This document shows positions 47,280 through 57,488 of a stretch of DNA of 64,000 nucleotides, one piece after another. Made by a program: the position numbers and the translations under genes. The stretch is from assembly GCA_030704615.1 (NCBI GenBank), contig CM060732.1, positions 68,987,053 to 69,051,052 of the forward strand, in the 5' to 3' direction. Position 1 is the first letter of the stretch; every line of letters starts with the position of its first letter. The notes under the pieces are model-generated. The model searched no databases. It saw only the letters and a program-made list of their open reading frames with translations, and was not told the origin of the DNA. Origin of the DNA: Takakia lepidozioides. Lineage: Eukaryota; Streptophyta; Takakiopsida; Takakiales; Takakiaceae.

Positions 47280-47430
47280 GCGATCACAAGTTGTGAGAGG
47301 ATTCCTCGGCGGGAACGGTGGTGTGCTCCACACTGCGAGATGTGTAGTAGATGCCGTCCATCCGGCAAAGTCACTCAGATGAGGGGTTCAGATTCATCGC
47401 AGCTGTCGAGAGTGCAGCGAGGGGAGGCAC

Positions 47431-47438
47431 TATATAAG
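47431..47438 (+). promoter_or_regulatory. TATA box of KEL3
   Basis: GGCACTATATAAGCTCTCC on the plus strand, identical in core to those of KEL1 and KEL2. A short upstream frame MLMETKGEQRVVC starts at about 47461. Confidence 0.65.
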
Positions 47439-48604
47439 CTCTCCCTCCTCCTTCGCTTGCAATGCTGATGGAGACGAAGGGAGAGCAGCGGGTTGTTTGT
47501 TGAATACCTTTTCAGCCAAAAGGTGCCGTGTTATCTGTCTCTACACATCCAGCAATACTTACGTGGAGGGCAATTGATCTGGAGAGGGGATACTGTATTT
47601 GGAGCAGGTGTACATGAGCGATTGATCCCAAAAGTAGATTGAGTACTGGGTTGAATATCTATTTGAATCGAATAATAGACTGGTTACTTTGGTGAGTACG
47701 TGTGTATCAAGAGGTGCACTGTTGATGGGAAGATGTTGAGCTAGTAGACTTTGCGATCCACACAACACTAATGATGAGCATGGACTCAACAATCCATCAA
47801 GCTAGCGGAGGTGATCGATCTGTACATTAAGTAGGAGTAGGAGTCCACTTAGAATTCCACCAAGCGGAAAATAGGTAATCGGATAAGAAAGCTACCCAGC
47901 AATATGGACCACTAATCCATATGAAGGTCGAGTAGGTTCTTTCTTTAATTGTGATAGGTATTGTTTGCTATGATATCTAAGGTTGGAATAGAGACCGATC
48001 ATGTTGGGAGAAGGCACGTTATCTATCCAGCAAGTTCATGCGTGCTATTTCCCAAAAAAGATGTTTGAACTTTGGACAAGGTGGCATGGGTAGTCAGATT
48101 AAAAGCACTTTCCCGCTCAGAGCCAAATCGCCTTACGCAATTGGCCAAAGAATTTCAGTCACAGTCTGGGTTGCTAGCTTAGGGCTACTTTCTTTCTGTC
48201 CTCAGAATGCTGACAGGTTCTTATAATTCATTCATGTGATGTAGACCCTTTAAACCAGCAGAGACCATCTTCTGGATGTACATGGAAATTGAATTAAGAC
48301 TTAATCACACTCTACTATGCTGGTAAGTGGTCTTATTGTTGGTACTGAATTTCTTTCATTAATTCAAAAGGAGATGGGCCACATCAACCCCTCATCAAAC
48401 CTCTGCATAATGAGAATTCAAACTTAAAAGCTGTTTGCGTTTTATCGAGGTTTTATCGTGGGATTGAATATCAACTCTGATTTGTGTTTTGATTGAAAAA
48501 CTTGATAGGTGCCTTAAGGGCCCATGTCACTCAACTAACTATGCTCATGAACCAGGTTAATTTGCACATTGTCTCCAGCTGCCTTAGATTGTGAGAGCGG
48601 ATCC

Positions 48605-49584
48605 ATGGAGACAGTAATTTGCTTCCCCATTGTTTCTTGGGCCACGTCCGAATCATCATTGGGACTGGCAGGTTTCAATCACTTGTTGGGTACATGGCAG
48701 CTCCTCGAATCCGTCCCTCTCCCTCAGGGATTCCACAATGCAGTTTGTTTGGAGTTGGATGTCTCCTCTGCTTTTCTAAAAATAATGGCTTTACTCTCTC
48801 CCTTCGTGTCTATAATTCCTCCAATCGTACATGGGATGTGCTCCCTCAACCACCATGCCGGTCATCTGAACAACCAAGGATTCACATGGTGATCTCAGAT
48901 GCATCAGACCAGCTATCTTACAAGATCCTGCTCCCTGGCCGGTTTGTCAATGGCGTTTCAATGATGCTAGTATATGATTCCACATTGAGAAATTGGACAC
49001 GTGGTACTGACATCCCTTCAGGACAAGTTCATGATGGTCAGGGGGATTTCTACAATGGATCCCTGTATATTCCAATGCGAGACTACAATGCGACCAGGCC
49101 TCTCACAAACCTCCTTTGTGAGCCCTTTGTTACTGGGGTATGTGGATATGATACAAATACCAAAGTGTGGAGCAAGTTACCCACATGCATTGGAGCCGCT
49201 GAGATGGACACATTTTCGTCCTCCAAGGTGAACGTCGTAGCTTGTGTTGGCAATGACATATTTTTTGTGCAGAGTCATATCGATGTGGCTCGTGGTACAA
49301 ACCACCTCATTTCATTGAAGCTGGATAGTGAGAGGAATGAGTGGACAACTGAGTCCGACGTAGTAATCACCAACGCACAGCTCGAAAATCAATTCAAATG
49401 CGTTGGATGTCAAGATCGTTTTTGTGTGCTACTGACAAAGGACCCTTCTACAGGATATATATATCACACAGCTGACAAGGTGTGGACCGTGTTACCATCT
49501 TTTAGTTGTCAGCAGACTGGTTTAAATGGTTGGGGCATGAGACATGTGGAGGGTGTCTACAATATAAGAGCTTACTTACAGTAG
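48605..49584 (+). pseudogene. Kelch-like gene KEL3, frameshifted
   Basis: Starts METVICFPIVSWATSESS like its paralogues, but four bases are missing at about 48752 (TTGGAGTTGG in place of TTGACTGGAGCTGG). The product would end early after about 95 codons. The remainder is open in the other frame: VYDSTLRNWTRGTDIPSG, GYDTNTKVWSKLPTC, LDSERNEWTTESD and TADKVWTVLPSFS, to the stop at 49584. Apart from this one lesion the gene is well kept, so decay is recent or the gap is an assembly error. Confidence 0.75.
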
Positions 49585-51360
49585 TGCGGCGTCCCAACCA
49601 CTGGGTCCAAATGTTTGGGCCTTTTTCTGCTAGTGCCGTTTCTGAAACCGGTTCACGAATTAGGAGTATTTGGATGTGGACCCTTAGAGTTTCCACAAGC
49701 GGAGAAGGATTGTGTTAAGATTGCATATAAGACAGTGAGAAATATGGTTTAAATGGTCTTTATGTTTTAACAGCACATGATAATATGCTGCAACATTTGG
49801 CATAGATACATTTGGAATATCAATTGAGCTGATTTGTCATGTGTTTAAAGGAAGGCAATTTAAGAAGGCGTTTATGTAGACAAATTAAATACAATGTATA
49901 TCATAAGATGTAGAATCCAAATCATGTGGATTGAGCTCTGTACACCGACATAATAATGAGTACATATGTAGACATCCTCCACTTCGGCTTGGGCGGCCTG
50001 AGCCGGATCCTCGCCCCCCATGGGAAGCGCATAGGTCTATGTTACTGACTGGAGCTTCCATGTGCTGTGCCGGATTGACCTTTTTGGGTACAAGTTTAGC
50101 ACTTTATCGTATTCACCACATTTAGATGTAATAGTACTGCAATCAGGCCCATCATGTAGATGCATATATGTTACAAATAGAAGTCGATGTTTTGTCTCAT
50201 TTTCTTTCTTTTCCTGAAGAGATAATATAGCCACATAAATAGTCACTTATATTTTAACAGTGAATTATCATTTGGCCGAGGTACAATCTGCATACTTTGT
50301 AATTCCAGGTAGTGCGATTGCACTGATGAGGTAGCTAACGCAATGTGCTGTGTATGTCTGATAGGTCTTGAGCAACCTCACTTGTTCTCGATATATATCA
50401 ACAGTATGCATGATAGATCAAGATATGTGTTTGTTATAAGCTTTAGAGTGAGCTTGTGTATATATGTGATTATCCTGCAGTGTGTCGTTATTGGGGATTG
50501 GGGGTTGCAAGGAAGCGTATCGGTCATGTTCTTGCCTTTTCTAAACTACTTTCAAGATCTATATTAGTTGTCTGAGTCCTCATTTGCTTCTACGCTCAGG
50601 TGAGGCTCAAACCCTGCGTGTACTTATCACCGGCTCATGTAACAGTTGAGATGGCTGAAAATTCAGCTGGTGTGTAGTCCCCCTTCATAAGAGCACTCTA
50701 CTCATTCGTAAAGTTCTTGGATGAAATATTACTCAAAATATGGCTGGAACACATGATAGAAACTAGAGATAAACATAAGTGGTAAAATGTACTGCATGGA
50801 GAGGAAGAATAATCAGCTCGATTTTTCATACAAGATAAGAATTTTTGTCAGCTGCAATATGGAACCCTTCAACGATTTGAGCAGACTCTGATCAATGAAG
50901 AACATTGGAGGACCTGTTGGGAATCTGCAAGCAAGTGCCCTACAGATGTACCTTGTTCCATGGCTGTGTCCGAGGAGTTTGTGGCACAGATCCTCTGATT
51001 CCACCTCCAATCGCACTTCATAGCCAAGAATTCAGTCCTCTGGACATTAATCTCACTGCACAGCATCCAATGAGAATGACCACCTGCACATGTATACAGT
51101 GTCCGAAATGCTCATCCGTCGCGACAACTAATTAGTTCTAGCGCAAAGATTCATCAATGTAGTAGTTATGGGCTTTATCCACTAGCCTCACTTGGCTACA
51201 TGCCCAGAGAAGAGCTACATACATGTGCTCATTTAATAGAATCATCCGGGTTGAAAAAGATCTTGCCCCATCCGTTCGCAGAGTTGGTGGGCCTTCTACC
51301 TACACACCCATGTTGCTGAGCAGGATGCCATGAAACCAAGTACATTGTTCTTGATCAGCC
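49585..51360. other. KEL3 3' flank with unknown conserved block
   Basis: Corresponds to 560-2268 of copy 1. It includes the minus-strand counterpart (about 50813-51016) of the coding-like block at 861-1032 and no other recognisable gene. Confidence 0.5.
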
Positions 51361-51509
51361 GTGGTATCGTGATCCCGGATAGATGTGGGATAAAGATATA
51401 AACTGAGCACGGCCATCCAGCATGCCAAGAAATAGATGGAGTATTACCAAGCAGAGGAAATGAAATGAAATGAGTTGAAACAAGATTTGAGCATGTTGTA
51501 TACGATTAT

Positions 51510-51720
51510 GCAACTGCCTCTCTTTCATGGTGGTGTACACTGCCACCTACAATATGATGCTTGGCTTGGATTTTCTGAAAATGTTTGGGGCTGTGGTGGA
51601 CACGGAAACAAAACTATGAGGATCAGATACTGGCCAGGAAAGGCTGTCGCTCACTTTTCGCTGCACAATATCAACCAAGTGGAGTGCGGAGATATTGAGA
51701 GGGAAGGTAAGATATTGATG
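51510..51720 (+). pseudogene. Gypsy protease fragment, same family as Gypsy-1
   Basis: Reads LSFMVVYTATYNMMLGLDFL then KMFGAVVDTETK and, after a stop and frameshift, the equivalent of GKAVAHFPLH. It matches Gypsy-1 at 7573-7735. Only the C-terminal half of the protease is present, with no active site and no neighbouring pol. A relic of a second member of the family. Confidence 0.75.
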
Positions 51721-51789
51721 AAAGGGGTGCAGAAGCATAAGCAAGATGGCCAGGAACAAATCTTACCACTGCACATCTCCTGGATTTGG

Positions 51790-52326
51790 AGAGAAAATTA
51801 GTTATTTCTGTTATCAAATATAATTATCTTTGTAAGAAAATAATTAAAAATAAATTAAGAATTTACTAGGTATACTGTTGCAAAATACCAATATAGCTTT
51901 CAGGTGAGTTTTTGGGGGGCCTATGCTGTTGTCAACCCAAGCGACCTGATTTGGATCGCTAAATCGGGTAGCCGCCTTCGGGGGAATCTTTGCAGCATCC
52001 TCAGATGCTGTCAGATGGGATGCTACCCTCCCTCTCATCCCCTCTCCATCCAAAAGAAAACCCTAAAATAACAAAATAAAGCATGTGACATGGGTGAATT
52101 TCCACCCAAAATCACTCAACTTTTAGGGTTGGAACTTGGAAATCACCCACCCTCACACCTACCCTACCAACTGCCACACCCCTGCCTGACTTCATATCTC
52201 CTAGTGTGGGTCCCTTAGTCAATGCTGCACAGGCCTAAGCTTTTCTGGACAGTTTGACCGATTCTAAGGAAATTGGACATGTGCAACACTGCAAAGATAC
52301 AAGGATGCCGCATCCCCAAAAAACCC
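51790..52326. other. Unassigned interval left of the Harbinger-like element
   Basis: No open frame with domain content. Sequence is AT-rich at first, then C-rich with short direct repeats. Nothing further is supported. Confidence 0.5.
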
Positions 52327-52867
52327 TAAGGCCGGTGTTTACACTGCGCCGAAACGAGCGGCTAAAATGCGATGGTGGTCAATGATTGGACGAATTTCAA
52401 GTTTTGGCCGGTGGATGGTTTAGACATGGCCGGTCTAAGATAGAAGGATGTCAGACCACTTCTAGACTTAAGTGGAGGAACGAGTTGCATATAGCAATAA
52501 AATAGTTTAGGTTATGACTAAAAAGATGAATACTAAAACTAAATAAATAAAATTATTAAAATATATAGAAGTAAAACTATTAAATATTATTAGAATCATC
52601 AAAAAGTTATTAATATGTACGAATTAAATCAACACATATTTAATATTAATAATAATAATAAAATTATTCAAAATTTAACTTTTATACAATCAGTCATTTG
52701 TATCTACACAATACTCTTAAACATGTAACAATCAAGTATGTTATATATATATATCACACCTCATTCAGTCTCACTTTCATCTAAAGATCGGACATCTAAC
52801 AATCTGATTCTAATCTATTTTTTTCTTTCTACTGTAATTAATTAAGAGAGTGGGACTATAGGCAACA

Positions 52868-53190
52868 TTGTCAAAAACTGCGGAAGATGTAGAGATATGT
52901 TGGAAGAGGCTAAGCGAGATCATGAGAGACTTGAAAATTCAAAAAAAAATAAAAAATTCTAAGAGAAATAAAAAATATATAAACTACTATAATATCAACT
53001 TTGGTCATTATATTTATGAATCATATATACTGGTATGTACCGACAAAATTGGTAGGTTGTCATCATTTATTATAATTAAAACAAAATTTTATTTTTGATA
53101 AACGTTCATACATCCATTCGTAATGCACTGACATTTTTTTTTGAAATAAACCTTTACGTGTTAAAAATATAAAAATATTAAGATATTATT
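52868..53190. other. AT-rich stretch left of minisatellite 1
   Basis: A lysine- and asparagine-rich 76-codon frame occurs here by AT bias; it has no domain and I do not consider it a gene. Confidence 0.5.
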
Positions 53191-53194
53191 TATA

Positions 53195-54905
53195 ACTGTC
53201 CTTAGGAGGAGTCCTAAGGAGTCCTAAGTGGGGGAAATGGAAATATGTAAATTATTATTCATAATTGCCCTTAGGACTGCTTAGGGCGGCCCTAAAGACT
53301 CCTAAGAGGGGGAAAATGAAAACATATATATTATTATTTATAATTACCCTTAGGACTTCTTAAGACAGTCCTATGGAGTCACAAAAAGAAAAAAATGGAT
53401 AGACATAAATATTTGCCCTTAAGACCCATGTAGACAGCCTAAGAGATTATATGAGGGGGAGAATGGAAACATATAAATTATTATCTATAATTGCCCTTAG
53501 GACTACTTAGAGCGGCCCTAAAGAGTCCTAAGAGGAGGAAAATGAAAATACATAAATTGTAAAAAAAATAGAAACATATACGTTATTGTTTATAATTACC
53601 TTACGACTGCTTAGGATAGTCCTAAGGAGTCCAAAGAGGAAAAAAATGGAAAGACATAAATATTTGCTCTTAAGACCCATTTAAGCAACCTAAGGAATTA
53701 TAGAGGGGAAAAATGGAACATATGATTATTATCTATAGTTGCCTTTAGAACTCCTTAAGACTGCCCTAAGGAGTCCTAAGAGGGGAAAATAGAAAAATAT
53801 AAATTATTATTATAATTGTCATTAGGTCTCCTTAGGGCAGTCTTAAGGAGTCCTAAGAGAGGGGAAAATGAAAACATGTAAACTATTATTTATAATTATC
53901 CTTAGGGCTTCTTAGGACAGTCCTAAGGAGTCCTAAGAGGAAAAAAATAGAAAGACATAAATAATTGCCATTAAGACCCGTTTAGGCAGCCTAAGGGGTT
54001 ATAAGAGGGGGAAAATGGAAACTATAAATTATTATTTATAATTGCCCTTATGACTCCTTAGGACGGCCCTAAAGAGTCCTAAGAGAGGGGAAAATAAAAA
54101 CGTATAAATTATTATTTATAATTACCCTTAGGGCTTCATAGGACATTCCTAAGGAGTCCTAAGATGAGAAAAATGGAAAGACATAAATAATTGCCCTTAA
54201 GACCCATTTAGGCGACCTAAGAGGTTATAAGAGGGAAAATAGAAACATATAAATTATTATTTATAAATGCCTTAGGACTCCTTAGGGCCGTCCTAAAGAG
54301 TAATTATTTATAATTTCCCTTAGGACTCCCTAGGGCGGCCCTAATGAGTCCTAAGAGAGGGAAAATGAAAATATATAAATTATTATTTATAACTATCATT
54401 AGGACTCATTTGGGCCGCCCTAAAGAGTCCTAAGAGGGAGGAAAATAAAAATATATAAATTATTATTTATAATTACTCTTAGGACTTCTTAGGACAGTCA
54501 TAAGAGGAGAAAAATGGGAAGACATAAATAATCGCACTTAAAACCCGTTTCGACAACCTAAGAGGCTATAAGAGAGGGAAAATAGAAACATATATATTAT
54601 TTTCTATAATTACCCCCAAGATTCCATAGGGCGTCCTAAGGAGTCCTAAGAAGAGAAAAATTGAAAGATGTAAATTATTATTTATAATTGCCCTTAGGAC
54701 TCCTTAGGTCGCCCCTAAAGAGACCTAAGAATGGGAAAATAGAATGATATAAATTATTATTTATAATAGCCTCATAAGAGGGGGAAAATGGAAAGATGTA
54801 TTTTATTATTTATAATTGTCATTATGACTCCTTAGGACGGCCCTAAGGAGTCATAAGAGGGGAAAAAATAAATTGTAAATTATTATTTTTTATTGCTCTT
54901 AGGAC
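53195..54905. repeat. Palindromic minisatellite 1 (CTTAGGACTCC type)
   Basis: About 20 diverged units of 70-85 bases. Each has an inverted repeat CTTAGGACTCCTTAGGGC / GCCCTAAGGAGTCCTAAG, then GAGGGGAAAATG..A, then an AT-rich linker ATAAATTATTATTTATAATT. A second unit type (GACATAAATAATTGCCCTTA followed by AGACCCATTTAGGC) is interspersed. The hairpin part is better kept than the linkers. Confidence 0.85.
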
Positions 54906-55734
54906 TTATTGCTCTAGCTATAATCTAACGACGTCGCTACATAAATCAACTATCATTCTATCCAACCAGTCAATTATCATTCTATCCATTCAATCATTAT
55001 CCATTACAATCATATGTTATTTTTACATATTACATAATAATTTATTCAAATCACTTTATATCTTATCATTATATTTTTATATTTCAAAATTAAAATCTTA
55101 AATATTTATATGATTTATATGCATTTATTTATTTGAACATAATATTATGTATTATATATTATAAAATAAATATATTATCAATTTATATGATGCTTTCAAT
55201 GTCAGATTGATCATTCCAATTTAAAACTAATCAATCAAGTTATCAATCATATTACATCTCAAAAACTTCAAATATTTCAAATATACTATTTATATTAGCG
55301 AATTTATTTAACAAATAATAATTTAAAATACATATGTAATAGTATAATATGTATTAAATACTTTAAATAAAATCAATATATAATATATAATGTATAATAC
55401 TATATTATATCATGTTTTCAACCTCAGATTTCATCATTTCAATAAATTCAAAATCCATTCAATCAAATTGTTTATCATATTATATTTCAAAATCTTCAAT
55501 TCTTTTAACCTTTATGATTAATCTTTAAGGCGTTTGGGCCAGAATTTTGTATGCTATAATGGATAGCTATAAGGGTTCGAACCCCTATACAATTTTTATT
55601 TTTTTGAAAACCAGTGCTGAAACCAGTCCATATTCATATATTGTATAATGTGTATATATCCATATGTATACATCAAATATGACATATATAATATTGATCG
55701 TAATCTGATATACCAATTCAATCCATGACGCAAT
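54906..55734. other. AT-rich spacer between minisatellites
   Basis: Long runs of A/T with no gene. It contains direct repeats of the ATCATTCTATCCA type (54930-55000) and the tRNA-like hairpin at 55547-55592. Confidence 0.55.
55547..55592 (+). other. tRNA-like mini-structure lacking an anticodon arm
   Basis: TTGTAT pairs with ATACAA as an acceptor-like stem. Inside, GCTATAATGGATAGC forms a D-arm-like hairpin with a TAATGGA loop, and AGGGTTCGAACCCCT forms a T-arm with the canonical TTCGAAC loop (a perfect Pol III B box). The anticodon and variable arms are absent. A run of T residues, a Pol III-type terminator, follows directly. It may be a relic of a tRNA or of a tRNA-derived SINE. Confidence 0.4.
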
Positions 55735-56540
55735 AAAAAATTCTTAGAGTGATTCTAAGAAACTCTTAGAGCGAATGCGTTTTTTTTTTAATCACTCTAA
55801 AAAATCCTTAGAGCGGCTCTAAGGGATCCTTAGAGTGATTGCAAATAGCAATATAGTTTATTCTGTTTTCTTGCTCTAAGTAATGCTTGGATCAAATGTG
55901 AATAGCCATTTAGATTTTTTTTGTTTTCCCGCTCTAATAAATCCTTAGAGTGGCTCTGAAGGATCCTTAGAGCAAATACAAATAGCAATTTAGCTTTTTC
56001 TGTTTCTTGCTGTAGCTTAGAGCGGCTCTAAGGGATCCTTAGAGCGAATGTAAATAGTAATTTATCTTTTTTTTTTTCTTACTCTAAGTAATACTTAGAT
56101 CGAATGTAAATAACAAATTAGATTTTTCTGTTTTTCCACTCTAAAAAACCCCTAGAGCGGCTCTAAAGGATTCTTAGAGCAAATATAAATAGCAATTTAG
56201 CCTTTTATGTTTTCCTGCTGTATGAAACCCTTAGAGTGGCTCTAAGGGATCCTTAGAACAAACGTAAATAGTAATTTAGCTTATTCTATTTTTCCAATCT
56301 AACAAATCCTTACATTGGCTCTACGGATATTAAGGGATCGTTAGAATAAATGTAAAAAATATGTCAAGGTTTATCTTCTTCGTCATGGTTGACCGATTTA
56401 ATTTCCCGCTCTATGAAATCCTTAGAGCGGCTTAGAACACTATAAGGATCCTTACAACGAACGTAAATAGTAATTTAGTTTTTTATATATTTCAAATTGA
56501 AGAGATCCTTACATTGGCTCTAAGGGATCATTAGAATAAA
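55735..56540. repeat. Palindromic minisatellite 2 (CTTAGAGCGGCTCTAAG type)
   Basis: About nine units of 90-110 bases. Each has the palindromes CTTAGAGCGGCTCTAAG and CTCTAAGGGATCCTTAGAG back to back, then CGAATGTAAATAGCAATTTA and a T-rich TTTTTCTGTTTTC tract. The last two units are joined by GGTCATGGTTGACC-type sequence. Confidence 0.85.
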
Positions 56541-56918
56541 TGTAATAAATATGTTAGGATTTTTCTTCTTGGTCATGGTTGACTGTTGAGGCCATATGGC
56601 ACCCTTTGAGATTTAACTCTTCTTCTCCTTCAATAATTCAACTATTAACAATATAGTTATTTGGCTAAAAATAATGTGATTTTTTGCTAAAATATATTAG
56701 GGTTTAGCCACAAATTGTCGACGTGGCCTTGTGTCTTGCCGAGAAACAAAAACTTGGCACTAGCGGACATCCTAATGAAAAACTCCCAATCTGCGTGGAA
56801 CTGATGTATATTGTGGCACTTTTGAGCGGCCAAAACTGCTCTTAGCTCGATGAGTTCTTTCCAACATTGTATGGAACTGGTTTTCGTCCAATACTTGAGC
56901 CATAAGATGTTTTACCAT

Positions 56919-57341
56919 TTACAGGAACCTTGGCATCGATTTGTCATCCGGCTTCGGAATATTAGAGAGAAATCCGCAAGCATGTACTCGATTCCATCGC
57001 CTATCCTGGAGGTGTGACTGTCGAAACGCTTCCAGCCTATCCTCCAATTGCTTATAATACAAAAAACAATGGTTGGCAGGGTCACCAACAGTAAACAAAA
57101 ATTGTTCAAGATGGGCTAGTACCAATTCTCCCCTAACCACCATCTCCACAGCCAAATTTTCCACGCGATATGTGCATAGGTCCTCCCAATCCTCCTCCAA
57201 ATCAATCGGCTCCTCTCCGACATTGAAAAGCAATTTCAAAAGAGCACACAATGGTCGAGCGGCCAAAATGTTTCGCCAATGTTTTGCCAAGTGGTTACGT
57301 TTCACCTGCGATGGAGATGAAGTGCAAGTTGTGGAGTCCAC
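56919..57341 (-). CDS. Unknown 140-codon ORF at the right end of the Harbinger-like element
   Basis: An ATG-initiated minus-strand frame starting 144 bases inside the right terminus. The protein is Leu- and acid-rich with helical segments (HWRNILAARPLCALLKLLFN, EEDWEDLCTYRVENLAVEMV, ELVLAHLEQFLFTVGD, YYKQLEDRLEAFRQ), no transmembrane pattern and no known motif; it lacks DDE residues. It could be a truncated second protein of the transposon, a first exon, or a captured gene piece. Its codon texture is unlike the surrounding AT-rich repeats. Confidence 0.4.
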   Translation of the reverse strand: MDSTTCTSSPSQVKRNHLAKHWRNILAARPLCALLKLLFNVGEEPIDLEEDWEDLCTYRVENLAVEMVVRGELVLAHLEQFLFTVGDPANHCFLYYKQLEDRLEAFRQSHLQDRRWNRVHACGFLSNIPKPDDKSMPRFL

Positions 57342-57488
57342 GATGGAGGCCGTATGATGGTTGGCTGTCTGCGTTTTAATCTATCGACACTTTACGCACA
57401 CTCCGTTTCAGCCTGTCACGTCATCCCAACGAGCGCCTGAGATGAGCGGCCAAAATCGTATCATGGCCTGTGTTTAAACCCGGCCTAA

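Larger units (their letters stand above)
47280..51360 (+). repeat. Kelch segment copy 3 (inverted)
   Basis: Reverse-complement match to about 560-4500 of copy 1, covering promoter, leader, CDS, 3' flank and the unknown conserved block. More diverged than copies 1 and 2 are from each other. Confidence 0.85.
52330..57485. mobile_element. Candidate PIF/Harbinger-like DNA transposon, non-autonomous
   Basis: The left end reads GGCCGGTGTTTACACTG; the right end, as reverse complement, reads GGCCGGGTTTAAACACAGG. Both are flanked by TAA (52327-52329 and 57486-57488). GG(C/G)C termini and a TAA/TTA 3-base duplication fit PIF/Harbinger. The inverted repeats are imperfect beyond 15 bases, although GAGCGGC[TC]AAAAT recurs near both ends in opposite orientation. 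The interior is almost all palindromic minisatellite and AT-rich DNA; no DDE transposase is seen. The 140-codon ORF near the right end could be an element gene. Confidence 0.6.

Noticed and set aside
52868-53098. 76-codon Lys/Asn-rich ORF
   Set aside because: Explained by AT-rich composition; no ATG context, domain or conserved counterpart.
55547-55592. Functional tRNA gene
   Set aside because: No anticodon arm; at most a relic or tRNA-like structure, so not listed as tRNA.
53195-56540. CRISPR-like array of regular repeats
   Set aside because: Plant nuclear context, no fixed-length unique spacers and no cas genes; the units are diverged minisatellites including the linkers.
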